Assembly (NCBI RefSeq): GCF_001431205.1
Contig: NZ_LGPC01000014.1
Location: 11,674-75,673 of the forward strand
DNA from: Staphylococcus sp. NAM3COL9
GTDB taxonomy: Bacteria > Bacillota > Bacilli > Staphylococcales > Staphylococcaceae
Reading direction: 5' to 3'
DNA length: 64,000 nucleotides
Within the stretch, counting starts at the first letter, position 1; each line of letters starts with the position of its first letter. Of the stretch, positions 1 to 9,022 are shown piece after piece. The notes below the pieces were generated by a model, which did not search any database, had not been told where the DNA came from, and saw only the letters and a list, made by a program, of their open reading frames with translations. The translations under genes and the position numbers were made by a program.

Positions 1-369
1 TCTGAAGAAGATACTTCGGATAAAGACGTTCAAGATGATGAAGCTAATCAATCTCCTGAACAAGATAAAGAAGACAACACTTCTTCTGACCTAAACAAAC
101 AAGATTCTGAAGATGCTCAACAATCTGAAGAAGATACTTCGGATAAAGACGTTCAAGATGATGAAGCTAATCAATCTCCTGAACAAGATAAAGAAGATAA
201 TACTTCTTCTGACCTAAACAAACAAGATTCTGAAGATGCTCAACAATCTGAAGAAGATACTTCGGATAAAGACGTTCAAGATGATGAAGCTAATCAATCT
301 CCTGAACAAGATAAAGAAGATAATACTTCTTCTGACCTAAATGAACAAGATTCTGAAGAAGACAATAAT
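1..369 (+). repeat. Tandem 123-bp repeat in the atl propeptide (41-aa acidic unit)
   Basis: Units begin at 1, 124 and 247, each opening with codons for SEEDTSDKDVQDDEANQSPE. The first two differ only by two synonymous changes (gacaac versus gataat). The third diverges in its last third, after position 330. The unit is in frame, so copy number can change without breaking the protein. The window edge cuts the array, so the total copy number is not known. Confidence 0.93.
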
Positions 370-3300
370 ACTACATCAACTGCGACAGCTGTCGCAACTA
401 AATCAAATGTGCCAAGTGCTACTGCAACAACATTAAGTACAGAAGTGACTCCTAAACTTAGAGTAGCATCTACAGATACAAACAATACATTTTCAACGCG
501 TTCTGCAGTGACTAGAGAGACAGGTACTACAAGTTCATTGCCAAAATATACTCCACAAGTGAATTCATCACTTAACGATTATATTCGTAATAATAATTTT
601 GAATCTCCAACCTATGAACAAGATATTGCAAGTTTTTTACCACAATATAGTTATCGTTATGGTAAACCGGAAGGTATCGTTTTACATGATACTGCAAATG
701 ATAATTCAACTATTACTGGTGAAATTAACTATATGAAGAACAATTACAATAGTGCTTTCGTTCATGCATATATCGATGGCGATCGTATTATAGAAACAGC
801 AAATACTGATTATCTTGCTTGGGGAGCCGGCCCAGCTGCAAACGATCGTTTTATCCATGTTGAGTTAGTTCATACGCATGATTATGATTCATTTGCACAT
901 TCAATTAACAATTATGCTGACTATGCCGCAACAAACTTACAATATTATGGTCTTTCACCTGATAGTGCTGAGTACGATGGACAAGGTACAGTTTGGACTC
1001 ACCAAGCCGTTAGTAATTTCTTAGGAGGGTCTAATCATACAGATCCACATGGTTATTTAGCTTCATTTAACTACAGTTATGATGAATTATATGACCTAAT
1101 CTATGAAAAATATTTAATTAAAACTGGTCAAACAGCACCTTGGGGAACCCCTTCTTCAGGTAATACTAGTGGTGCAGACGACTCTATAGCTACAGGTGAT
1201 TCAGGAAATACAGGCACTGTTACTCCACCAAAAACAGGTTCTTTAACAGTAGAAGCTAATAATGGTGTTGGCCGTATCAATACTAAAAATGATGGTTTAT
1301 ATACAACCGTGTACGATGAACAAGGTAAGGAAACAGATCGCACAAATCAAACATTTAAAGTTACAAAATCCGCTAAAATCGGCGATGAAAATTTCTATTT
1401 AGTTATTGATTATAATAAAGGTAATTTAATTGGCTGGGTTCACCAAAATGATGTGAATTATAATACAGCTAAACCTGTTACTGCAATAAACAAAACCTTT
1501 AATATTAAACCAGGCGAAATATTATACACAGTCCCTTGGGGTACTAGTACTCAAAAAACGGGAACTGTTTCAGGTAATGCTGATCAAACATTTAAAGCAA
1601 CGAAACAACAGCAAATTGGTCAAACAAACTATCTTTATGGTTCTGTAAATGATTTATCTGGTTGGGTAAGTTTAAGCAAGTTATCTACACCAAGTTCAAC
1701 TGCTGCTACATCTACAAATACAAGTCAATTATCTGTAAGTAATCTTACTAACCAACAAGGTACTGTAGCCAAAACAAATCATGGTGTTTACACGTCAGTT
1801 TACGACAAGCAAGGTGTACAAAAACCATACGTGAATGGCAATACTTATAAATTAAGTAAAAAAGCTACACTTGGAAGTAATAGTTTCTACTTAATTACAG
1901 ATAACAAAGCGAATACTAATTTAGGTTGGATGCAAACTGATGATATTACAGTTAATGAAGTTGCTACTAAAAATACAGCAAATCAAACCCAATCGGTAAG
2001 TAAAATTGGTCAATTAAACAATACAAATTCTGGCATTAAGACCGCAGTCCATGATACAAAATCCAAAGATGCGTCTAAATTATCTGGTCGTACATTTAAT
2101 GTTACAAAACAACGTACACAAGGCGATAACACTTACGTATTAATTCAAAACGCTAATCAAAAGACACCATTAGGTTGGGTTAATACAAAAGACATCAATA
2201 CACGTGATTTAAGTAAAACATCTGCTAAAAATGGTCAGTTCACAGTTAAATCCACAAATAACGGACTTTATGCAGTGCCTTGGGGTACAAAAGCTCAGCA
2301 ATTAGATTCATTAAAAAACGTAAACAACAATCAATTTAATGCTTCTAAATCGGTTCAAGTTGATAAAGATGAATACGTATACGGTAATGTCAATAACAAG
2401 ACTGGATGGATTGCAGCTAAAGATTTACACATAAACCAAAATAATAAAGTTGTAACCGAAGCTCAAACATCTGACGTAACTCAATCGGCAGTTACACCTC
2501 AAAACTTTGATTATGTAATTTATAATGCTGATGGTAGTTATTACTTAGATCCTACTTCTACTCAATCGGCAGGCTCATTAAAAGATTTCTATGAAAGTAT
2601 CTTTTCAGTATTCGAGAAACAAGTTGTCAATGGTGTGACTTGGTATCACGGTAAACTATCTAATGGCCAAATGGTTTGGATTAAAGAAGAAGACTTGCGC
2701 AAAGAATTAATCAAATATTATCAATCTGGTTTAACCCTAGATGATGCTGTAGCAATGCAAGCAGGTTTGAAAACCAAACCTCAAATTCAACACACACCTG
2801 GTAAATGGGAAGATGCTACTCCTATCGAGATAAAAAATGCTATGGATACAGGTAAATTAGTACAAGATTCTACTCAAAAATATCAATTCTTGCGTTTAGA
2901 TAAATCTCAAGATATAGCTTCCACAGATTTAGATAAACTTTTAGTCGGTAAAGGTATTTTAGAAGGTCAAGGCGAAGCATTCAGTGAAGCAGCTAAGACT
3001 TACAATATTAATGAAGTTTATTTAATTTCACATGCCCTATTAGAAACAGGTGATGGTACTTCAGAACTTGCTAACGGTGGCGATGTAGTAGATGATAAAG
3101 TTGTAACAGATGGTCCAAACAAATACTATAATATGTTTGGTATCGGAGCAGTTGATAGCGATGCAGTTAAACAAGGTTTCGCTACTGCCAAATCTAATGG
3201 TTGGGATACAGTTAAAAAAGCAATCGTTGGTGGTGCTAAATTTATCTCTAGTTCATATGTTAGCAAAGGTCAAAACACACTTTATAAAATGCGTTGGAAT

Positions 3301-3435
3301 CCCGAAAATCCAGGTGAACATCAATATGCAACTGACGTAAGATGGGCAGATCACAATGCGACACGTATTAAAGGTTTCTATGATTCAATGGATAAATTAG
3401 GTAAATATTTTGATGTAAATACTTATAAAGCTTAA
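1..3435 (+). CDS. atl: Bifunctional autolysin Atl (amidase and glucosaminidase), 5' end missing
   Basis: The frame is open from base 1 and shows 1144 residues; signal peptide and start lie upstream. Order seen: acidic Ser/Glu/Asp/Gln repeats (visible residues 1-123), Thr/Ser-rich linker, Amidase_2 domain (about 185-370; zinc ligands expected in VLHDTAN and HTDPHGY), six GW-type modules (about 410-900, each with a GW or VW signature) and a glucosaminidase domain to the end (catalytic Glu expected in SHALLETGDG, codon at 3043-3045). The family is secreted, cleaved between the two enzymes and anchored to lipoteichoic acid by the GW modules. It acts in daughter-cell separation and often in adhesion. 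The product ends with DVNTYKA. A hairpin terminator follows. Identification is firm; the full length is unknown. Confidence 0.97.
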   Translation, partial: SEEDTSDKDVQDDEANQSPEQDKEDNTSSDLNKQDSEDAQQSEEDTSDKDVQDDEANQSPEQDKEDNTSSDLNKQDSEDAQQSEEDTSDKDVQDDEANQSPEQDKEDNTSSDLNEQDSEEDNNTTSTATAVATKSNVPSATATTLSTEVTPKLRVASTDTNNTFSTRSAVTRETGTTSSLPKYTPQVNSSLNDYIRNNNFESPTYEQDIASFLPQYSYRYGKPEGIVLHDTANDNSTITGEINYMKNNYNSAFVHAYIDGDRIIETANTDYLAWGAGPAANDRFIHVELVHTHDYDSFAHSINNYADYAATNLQYYGLSPDSAEYDGQGTVWTHQAVSNFLGGSNHTDPHGYLASFNYSYDELYDLIYEKYLIKTGQTAPWGTPSSGNTSGADDSIATGDSGNTGTVTPPKTGSLTVEANNGVGRINTKNDGLYTTVYDEQGKETDRTNQTFKVTKSAKIGDENFYLVIDYNKGNLIGWVHQNDVNYNTAKPVTAINKTFNIKPGEILYTVPWGTSTQKTGTVSGNADQTFKATKQQQIGQTNYLYGSVNDLSGWVSLSKLSTPSSTAATSTNTSQLSVSNLTNQQGTVAKTNHGVYTSVYDKQGVQKPYVNGNTYKLSKKATLGSNSFYLITDNKANTNLGWMQTDDITVNEVATKNTANQTQSVSKIGQLNNTNSGIKTAVHDTKSKDASKLSGRTFNVTKQRTQGDNTYVLIQNANQKTPLGWVNTKDINTRDLSKTSAKNGQFTVKSTNNGLYAVPWGTKAQQLDSLKNVNNNQFNASKSVQVDKDEYVYGNVNNKTGWIAAKDLHINQNNKVVTEAQTSDVTQSAVTPQNFDYVIYNADGSYYLDPTSTQSAGSLKDFYESIFSVFEKQVVNGVTWYHGKLSNGQMVWIKEEDLRKELIKYYQSGLTLDDAVAMQAGLKTKPQIQHTPGKWEDATPIEIKNAMDTGKLVQDSTQKYQFLRLDKSQDIASTDLDKLLVGKGILEGQGEAFSEAAKTYNINEVYLISHALLETGDGTSELANGGDVVDDKVVTDGPNKYYNMFGIGAVDSDAVKQGFATAKSNGWDTVKKAIVGGAKFISSSYVSKGQNTLYKMRWNPENPGEHQYATDVRWADHNATRIKGFYDSMDKLGKYFDVNTYKA

Positions 3436-3477
3436 TTTACACCTAAAATACTATACTTGCTTTTATACAATTAAAAT

Positions 3478-3535
3478 AAGAGTACATGATCACTCAATAG
3501 ATATTTTCTATAAGTGAAACATGTACTCTTAAATT
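3478..3535. terminator. Hairpin terminator between convergent atl and marR-like gene
   Basis: Arms 3478-3488 (AAGAGTACATG) and 3520-3530 (CATGTACTCTT), with an inner TCACT/AGTGA pair, followed by AAATTTTTAT on the plus strand and an A/T-rich tract on the minus strand. It can serve both convergent genes. Confidence 0.8.
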
Positions 3536-3578
3536 TTTATATTCTGATGCTTTCAAATAAATTAATGGTCCCAATAAA

Positions 3579-4001
3579 CTAGCGTAAATAATCCTGATGA
3601 ACATTTAATTTATATAGCAAATGATTTAAATCTTCTATATCTTGTGAAGTTAAATTTTGGCAACGCGCTTCAATTAAAGCTACCCTCACCTCATTAATTT
3701 GTTGTACGAGTTCCTTTGTCTTATCCGTTACCATTAAATCTTTACATCTTAAATCTTTATTAGATTGTTTACTAGTTATGTATCCCATTTGGCAAAGTTT
3801 TTTTATCCAACGTGAAACAATTGATTGTTCTTTATTAATTTTCATAGTTAAGTCATATTGAGATAAAATTTCATAATTGTATAAAATTCTCAACATTTCT
3901 AATTGTTCTGAAGTTAAATCTGTACGTTGGCCAAACCTTCTACTTACTAAGTTCAAATCATTACTCGTCAGTGTAATTAATTTTTCTAGTTGTTTGTACA
4001 T
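3579..4001 (-). CDS. MarR-family winged-helix regulator
   Basis: A 140-aa protein of the MarR size class. The centre (about residues 30-95) has a helix-turn-helix layout: a recognition-helix-like stretch KEQSIVSRWIKKLCQMGYI followed by a basic wing (SNKDLRCKDLMVT). The N- and C-terminal helices would form the dimer interface. GGAG lies about 10 nt upstream of the ATG. It is convergent with atl and divergent from the acyltransferase gene, so either could be a target, but nothing in the sequence proves this. No conserved redox cysteine of the MgrA/SarZ type is seen at the N-terminus. The target is unknown. Confidence 0.75.
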   Translation of the reverse strand: MYKQLEKLITLTSNDLNLVSRRFGQRTDLTSEQLEMLRILYNYEILSQYDLTMKINKEQSIVSRWIKKLCQMGYITSKQSNKDLRCKDLMVTDKTKELVQQINEVRVALIEARCQNLTSQDIEDLNHLLYKLNVHQDYLR

Positions 4002-4122
4002 GTTGCTTCATCTCCACTATATTAATTTACTTGTTACCACCAACAAACGACACTATTATTTTTTTTAATATTATAATATTATCCTACATAATATACAATA
4101 ATAAAATACAAATCGATCTATT

Positions 4123-4150
4123 TTGTTGCATTTATCATATGATTTATAAT
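4123..4150 (+). promoter_or_regulatory. Sigma-A type promoter candidate for the acyltransferase gene
   Basis: TTGTTG at 4123-4128 and TATAAT at 4145-4150 are separated by 16 nt, 55 nt before the ATG. The leader ends with a strong AAAGGAG at 4191-4197. Confidence 0.5.
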
Positions 4151-4204
4151 AAATTAGTATCAGTGATTATAAAATTCATCCGGCACTTTTAAAGGAGAAA
4201 AAGC

Positions 4205-5209
4205 ATGGCACAAGCAAAAAAAAGAGATTACTTTTTTGACAATGCAAGAGCAGCGTTGATATTTCTTGTTGTCTTTGGGCATTTATTACAACCCTACACT
4301 GAAACAAGCACATATTTATCTTCGTTGTACTTAACAATATACAGCTTCCATATGCCAGCATTTTTATTTATTTCTGGTTACTTTGCTAAAAAAGCAGGAG
4401 AAGTTGGTTATTTAGAAAAAGTCTCTAAAAAACTATTAATACCTTATATTATTTTCTTTGGATTTTTCTCTTTATATTATTATTTAACTGGTAAAGAAGA
4501 TAGCGTTCAGTTCGATCCTTTCGATCCGGTGTTCGCACTATGGTTTTTACTTACATTATTCTTCTTTCACGTGATTTTAGTAATTGTTAAAGACTATAAA
4601 CCTTATTTTGTCTTACCAATAGCAATCATTTTTTCATTATTTGCTGGTTATTCTGACAATATTGATAATTATTTAAGTTTTTCTAGAACGATTATGTTCT
4701 TTCCGATATTTTATTTAGGTTATTTATTTACAGGTAATCATACTCAAATTTTAAGAAATAAAAAGTTCGTCCCTATTGCTATTACAATTTTAGTAGTTTT
4801 CTATATAATTTATACAATTCATCCAATCAACTCAGACTGGTTGTTAGGTGATTCACCATACATTTCATTAGAAGGAAAACAAGATCTTTACAGTCCTTTT
4901 AAAAGATTACTACTTTATTTTATTATTTTAGCAACTATGTTTTCTTTCTTAAATTTAATACCTGAAAAAGAAAAATTCTTCACTTATATAGGACGTAGAA
5001 CAATGCATATCTATTTATTACATGGTCTTGTAATCGGAGTGGTTCGTGGTTTTGGTCTTCATCCCTTTAAAGATGAAATATCTGTATTAACTTATATTTA
5101 TCTTTTAAGTGCAACATGTATCATTGTCTATATTTTATCGACACGTTTTGTATCAAAATGGACAAATCCAGTCATTAATTTGCAGTCACCTTCTAAATTT
5201 AAAGGTTAA
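4205..5209 (+). CDS. Acyltransferase family 3 integral membrane protein
   Basis: A 334-aa polytopic protein with about ten hydrophobic segments. The N-terminus DYFFDNARAALIFLVVFGHL carries the Asn-x-x-Arg and membrane-His features of acyltransferase-3 / fucose 4-O-acetylase-like proteins. Proteins of this family move acetyl or succinyl groups onto extracytoplasmic sugars. There is no C-terminal SGNH esterase domain, so it is not a full OatA-type peptidoglycan acetylase. The start follows AAAGGAG with good spacing. It stands alone on the plus strand, 123 nt before the aminotransferase, with a long inverted repeat between them. The substrate is not deducible. Confidence 0.82.
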   Translation: MAQAKKRDYFFDNARAALIFLVVFGHLLQPYTETSTYLSSLYLTIYSFHMPAFLFISGYFAKKAGEVGYLEKVSKKLLIPYIIFFGFFSLYYYLTGKEDSVQFDPFDPVFALWFLLTLFFFHVILVIVKDYKPYFVLPIAIIFSLFAGYSDNIDNYLSFSRTIMFFPIFYLGYLFTGNHTQILRNKKFVPIAITILVVFYIIYTIHPINSDWLLGDSPYISLEGKQDLYSPFKRLLLYFIILATMFSFLNLIPEKEKFFTYIGRRTMHIYLLHGLVIGVVRGFGLHPFKDEISVLTYIYLLSATCIIVYILSTRFVSKWTNPVINLQSPSKFKG

Positions 5210-5220
5210 TAAAGGCTTTT

Positions 5221-5310
5221 ACCGAATTGTATTTATTTTAAATATGTTATGATAGAAATACTTTGATGATATCTATTAATCATACATATAAAAATACAAT
5301 TCGGTTTTTC
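5221..5310 (+). terminator. Long inverted repeat with U-tract between acyltransferase and aminotransferase genes
   Basis: Perfect 14-nt arms ACCGAATTGTATTT (5221-5234) and AAATACAATTCGGT (5292-5305), followed by TTTTTCT, enclose a loop of about 57 nt. It can end the upstream gene or act as an attenuator in the leader of the downstream gene. The loop is AT-rich and contains a -10-like TATGAT. Confidence 0.6.
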
Positions 5311-5332
5311 TAATCTTGAGGTGAAATAATCA

Positions 5333-6496
5333 ATGAAACTTTCTTTAAACAATAATGCTAAATATTTAAGTGCACCAAGTATACGTCAATTTTCAAGTCG
5401 TATTAAGAACATTGATAACTGTATCAATTTAACGATTGGCCAACCAGATTTTCCTATGCCGGATGTAGTTAAATCTGCATACATTAACGCGATAAATGAA
5501 GATCAAACAACCTATTCGCATAACAAAGGATTAATTGAAACAAGAAACGCTGTAAGTGAATATTTTGAGCAACGTTACCATTTTAAGTATAGTGCTGAAG
5601 AAATTATTATTACTAATGGCGCTAGTGAAGCATTAGATACAGCATTACGAAGTATTATTAACCAAGGCGATGAAATTATTGTTCCTGGCCCTATTTATGC
5701 AGGATACATTCCCTTAATTAAAACATTAGGTGGCGTGCCTATTTTCATAGATACAACTCAGTCTAAGTATAAAATCACTCCTGAGGCCATAGAAACTCAT
5801 ATTACGAACAATACAAAAGCAATATTACTCAACTATCCAACTAACCCTACTGGTGTCATATTGTCGTATGATGAGGTTCAGGCAATCACTGAGACATTGA
5901 AAGATAAAGAAATTTTCATAATTAGTGATGAAATTTATGCTGAAAACACATTTAGTGGAAAACATACTTCTTTTGCAGAATTTAATGCAATCCGCGATCA
6001 ACTTTTACTCGTAGGTGGTTTAAGTAAATCACATTCTGCAACTGGTATTCGTATTGGATTTTTAATCGGACCTGAGTACTTAATTGAAAAGTTAACATTT
6101 ATGCATGCTTATAATTGTATTTGTGCAAATGTACCTGCACAAATTGCTTGTATTGCTGCTTTAAACGAAGGTTTAGAAGCGCCACAATATATGAATAAAG
6201 CTTATATTGAACGTCGTGATTTTTTAATTCAAAAATTAGAGTCCCTTGGATTTGAGCTTGATGCTAAACCAGAAGGTGCTTTTTATATCTTCCCTAGCAT
6301 CAAAAATTTTACTGATGATGATTTTGAATTTTGTATTAATGTACTTGAAAAAGCACATGTAGCAATGGTGCCAGGTTCATCTTTTACTGATTTAGGTAAA
6401 GGCCATGTACGTATATCCTATGCTTATGACCTTGATGCCTTAAAAGAAGGTATGAGAAGGCTAGAAGAATTTCTTAACGAATACTATCAACAATAA
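5333..6496 (+). CDS. Class I/II PLP-dependent aminotransferase (PatA-like)
   Basis: A 387-aa fold-type I aminotransferase. Visible marks are the N-terminal NLTIGQPDFPMPDVV, NYPTNPTGV (the Asn that contacts PLP), SDEIYAE and the PLP lysine K232 in GGLSKSHSATGIRIGF. C-terminal GHVRISYAYD carries the substrate-carboxylate Arg. Close firmicute relatives are annotated as PatA / N-acetyl-diaminopimelate or aromatic aminotransferases. The substrate cannot be fixed from sequence. RBS GAGGTG precedes the ATG. It ends at a strong bidirectional terminator shared with the convergent MarR gene. Confidence 0.88.
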   Translation: MKLSLNNNAKYLSAPSIRQFSSRIKNIDNCINLTIGQPDFPMPDVVKSAYINAINEDQTTYSHNKGLIETRNAVSEYFEQRYHFKYSAEEIIITNGASEALDTALRSIINQGDEIIVPGPIYAGYIPLIKTLGGVPIFIDTTQSKYKITPEAIETHITNNTKAILLNYPTNPTGVILSYDEVQAITETLKDKEIFIISDEIYAENTFSGKHTSFAEFNAIRDQLLLVGGLSKSHSATGIRIGFLIGPEYLIEKLTFMHAYNCICANVPAQIACIAALNEGLEAPQYMNKAYIERRDFLIQKLESLGFELDAKPEGAFYIFPSIKNFTDDDFEFCINVLEKAHVAMVPGSSFTDLGKGHVRISYAYDLDALKEGMRRLEEFLNEYYQQ

Positions 6497-6519
6497 ATAT
6501 TTTATTATAAACATAAAAA

Positions 6520-6564
6520 CACCCGCTAAATGTTGAATTACCTTCAATGTTTAGCGGGTGCTTT
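6520..6564. terminator. Bidirectional terminator, aminotransferase / MarR
   Basis: Arms of 18 nt at 6520-6537 and 6543-6560 (core CACCCGCTAAA / TTTAGCGGGTG) with a 5-nt loop. A-rich and T-rich flanks on the two sides suit termination from both strands. Confidence 0.88.
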
Positions 6565-6568
6565 ATAT

Positions 6569-7021
6569 TTATAAATCTTCATTTTTCTTAAAAACATTTT
6601 TCTCAGCAAACGCTTTTAAAATTTGATAATAAGTAACCGACTCTTCACCTTCCATATCAAATTGTTGAATAACATCTTCGGAGATTTTGCTGAATTCTTC
6701 CTTAAGTTTCAATCCTTTTTCTGTTAACCTCACTTTAACTCTACGTTCATCTTCTTCTGTTCTGATACGATTAATAAGTTCTTTTTTTTCTAAACGTTTA
6801 ATTATAGGACTTATAGTACCAGAATCTAAATAGAGTTCATCACATAACGTTTTAATATAAACATTCTTATCGTTTTCAATATAAAGCAATACAATATAGT
6901 TAGGAAAACTTATATCATACTGTTTTAAGTAACGGTTAAAGCGATTTGCAACTTCTTTACTCGTTATATAAAATAAGTAGCACATTTCTTTTCTTATTTG
7001 GTCGTTAGTGTCTGATGCCAT
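6569..7021 (-). CDS. MarR-family regulator of the OhrR/MgrA/SarZ type with a conserved N-terminal Cys
   Basis: A 150-aa protein. Winged helix at about 50-105: LYLDSGTISPIIKRLEKKELI is the recognition helix and RTEEDERRVKVRLTEKG the wing with the D-x-R motif. Cys14 in KEMCYLFYI is the position used for thiol oxidation sensing in OhrR, MgrA and SarZ. By family knowledge it would lose DNA binding when this Cys is oxidised. RBS GAGGGAG precedes the ATG. The gene lies between an aminotransferase gene and menB, an interval that holds sspABC in S. aureus. It is probably a staphylococcal paralogue of MgrA/SarZ; the regulon is unknown. Confidence 0.85.
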   Translation of the reverse strand: MASDTNDQIRKEMCYLFYITSKEVANRFNRYLKQYDISFPNYIVLLYIENDKNVYIKTLCDELYLDSGTISPIIKRLEKKELINRIRTEEDERRVKVRLTEKGLKLKEEFSKISEDVIQQFDMEGEESVTYYQILKAFAEKNVFKKNEDL

Positions 7022-7325
7022 TGTTCTCCCTCATTTCTTTTCATTATAATATTAATATATTTTTAAATTACAGTCAAATATATTATAAATGTTAAAAGAG
7101 TTTTAAAAATAACAAATTTATACCTATACATTGATGCGCTATTTGATTTTTTATAAAACAATACAATTCATGTAATTATTCCAGTCATTGATCTTTGTTT
7201 ATGCTTTTATTATGTGCAAAATCAATGAAGTATATGTAACATAGCAATAATCTGAGGTCATGTCCTAGGTGACTGTATATAAAATTATATAGTAAGGTTG
7301 AAGTTGTATTTTTCGAAAAGTGCAC
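7022..7325. other. Intergenic region upstream of the MarR gene
   Basis: This 304-nt AT-rich stretch holds the promoter region of the minus-strand MarR gene on its left and the tail of a dispersed 3'-end repeat on its right (about 7250-7325). I see no reading frame with a convincing ribosome binding site. Confidence 0.5.
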
Positions 7326-7392
7326 AAAAAAACTGTCGACAAAGTATTAAACTTTGTCGACAGTTTTTGGCTAACCCTCAATAAAGGGTTAA
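7326..7392 (-). terminator. menB operon terminator, copy 1 of a dispersed hairpin repeat
   Basis: On the minus strand, a small hairpin (7371-7392, core AACCCT/AGGGTT) is followed by a perfect 18-bp stem, arms 7328-7345 and 7351-7368, containing ACTGTCGACAAAGT. The U-tract is then followed by GTGCAC. The stem core and the U-tract plus GTGC are shared with hairpins at 49071 and 55807. Confidence 0.85.
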
Positions 7393-7404
7393 TATGATAA
7401 TTCC

Positions 7405-8223
7405 TTACGGGAATTTAGGGAATTGGTCAAAATCGGGATCACGTTTTTCTTTAAACGCGTCTCTACCTTCTTTTGCTTCATCCGTTGTATAGTAAAGTAA
7501 TGTTGCATCTCCAGCCATTTGTTGAAGACCAGCTAAACCATCTGTATCTGCATTCATAGCAGCTTTTAAGAATCTTAAAGCAGTTGGTGAATGTTTCTTA
7601 ATGTCTTCACACCATCTAATAGTTTCATCTTCTACTTCATCTAGTGGTACTACTGTATTAACTAATCCCATATCTAATGCTTCTTGTGCATTATACTGGC
7701 GACATAAATACCAAATTTCACGTGCTTTTTTATGTCCTACGATACGAGCTAAATAACCAGAACCATAACCAGCATCAAATGATCCTACTCTTGGTCCAGT
7801 TTGACCAAAGATAGCATTATCTGCAGCAATTGTTAAATCACATACAACATTTAATACGTTACCCCCACCTACTGCATAACCTCTTACCATGGCGATAACT
7901 GGTTTTGGAATTACACGAATAAGTCTTTGTAAATCTAAAACGTTTAAACGAGGAACTTGATCTTCACCTACATAGCCACCGTGGCCACGTACTGACTGGT
8001 CACCACCAGAACAAAATGCTTTATCTCCTTCACCTGTTAAAATAATAACAGCAACACGTTGATCATCACGTGCTTTAGTAAATGCGTCCATCATTTCTTG
8101 TACCGTATTTGGTGTGAATGCATTACGAACTTCAGGACGGTTAATTGTTACTTTAGCGATTCCATCATAATATTCATACTTAATCTCTTTATATTCTTTA
8201 ATTGTTTCCCACTGTCTAGTCAT
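7405..8223 (-). CDS. menB: 1,4-dihydroxy-2-naphthoyl-CoA synthase MenB
   Basis: A 272-aa crotonase-fold enzyme that closes the naphthoate ring from o-succinylbenzoyl-CoA in menaquinone synthesis. Diagnostic stretches are the N-terminal [29 protein letters not shown] (oxyanion hole and the mobile MenB loop), [10 protein letters not shown] and [21 protein letters not shown], which is specific to MenB among crotonases. The length is normal. The start overlaps the end of menH by 8 nt and has AAGGAGG just upstream, inside menH. It is the last gene of menF-D-H-B and is followed by a strong terminator. Cytosolic. Confidence 0.97.
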   Translation of the reverse strand: MTRQWETIKEYKEIKYEYYDGIAKVTINRPEVRNAFTPNTVQEMMDAFTKARDDQRVAVIILTGEGDKAFCSGGDQSVRGHGGYVGEDQVPRLNVLDLQRLIRVIPKPVIAMVRGYAVGGGNVLNVVCDLTIAADNAIFGQTGPRVGSFDAGYGSGYLARIVGHKKAREIWYLCRQYNAQEALDMGLVNTVVPLDEVEDETIRWCEDIKKHSPTALRFLKAAMNADTDGLAGLQQMAGDATLLYYTTDEAKEGRDAFKEKRDPDFDQFPKFP

Positions 8224-9022
8224 TTTGCTCCTCCTTTTGAATAAAACCTAATACTATTCTATCAAATTCTGCCATTTCTTCCACATGAACAGTATGACCA
8301 CTTTGTGCTATTTCAAAAAGCTCAGTTTGAGGTATAATTGAAACCATTTTTTGAGCAATTTCACAAAATTTACCATCCAAATTCCCAACAATAATACATG
8401 TTGGGATTTGTATTTGATTCAATTCCGACCATAAATTAGGCATTTTTCCAGTACCGTAATCTCTCAATGCTTTTGCTACTCGTGATGCATTTTGACGCAT
8501 TCTCATATTACGAATACTTACTTTAGTAGCATTATCTAAATCATATTGCGTATAAAATAATGGCAGTTTTTCCCAATCATTAACAAAAACCTCTAATCCT
8601 GCAATTTCTAATACTTTGGCACGTGCATTATCAACTTGCTGTCTTTCTATCTGTGCTGTTTTATCTTCAATGCCTGGAGAAGTACTTTCCAAAACAAGAC
8701 CTGTCAATTTAGTGTTGCCATGAATTGCATGATACAACGCTATTCTACCACCCATTGAATAGCCATGTAAAAATACTTGATATGCTTTAAACACTTTTAG
8801 CGTTTCATCTAACTCTTGGCTAATAAAATGAAAGTCCCATTCACTATTAAATGAAGATTCATCTACACCATGTCCTGGCAAATCTATCGTCACGATATTC
8901 ACGCTTTCATTCAATATTTGAGTATGGTTATCAAATGCTTGATGATCACTAATAAAACCATGTAGCATCACTAATAATTGATTTGTTGATTGATTTGCTC
9001 GATGAAATTTATAATGTAACAT
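8216..9022 (-). CDS. menH: SHCHC synthase MenH (alpha/beta hydrolase)
   Basis: Alpha/beta-hydrolase-fold lyase that releases pyruvate from SEPHCHC to give SHCHC. Visible: LHGF oxyanion region near the N-terminus, DLPGHG, nucleophile elbow GYSMGG, and the late QSGHTVHVE with the catalytic His. The ATG at 9022 (MLHYKFH) is preferred; a GTG four codons earlier (9034) is possible but has no better ribosome binding site. The ATG choice overlaps menD by 14 nt, typical of translational coupling. It precedes menB in the operon and acts on the MenD product. About 268 aa, normal for the family. Confidence 0.92.
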   Translation of the reverse strand: MLHYKFHRANQSTNQLLVMLHGFISDHQAFDNHTQILNESVNIVTIDLPGHGVDESSFNSEWDFHFISQELDETLKVFKAYQVFLHGYSMGGRIALYHAIHGNTKLTGLVLESTSPGIEDKTAQIERQQVDNARAKVLEIAGLEVFVNDWEKLPLFYTQYDLDNATKVSIRNMRMRQNASRVAKALRDYGTGKMPNLWSELNQIQIPTCIIVGNLDGKFCEIAQKMVSIIPQTELFEIAQSGHTVHVEEMAEFDRIVLGFIQKEEQND

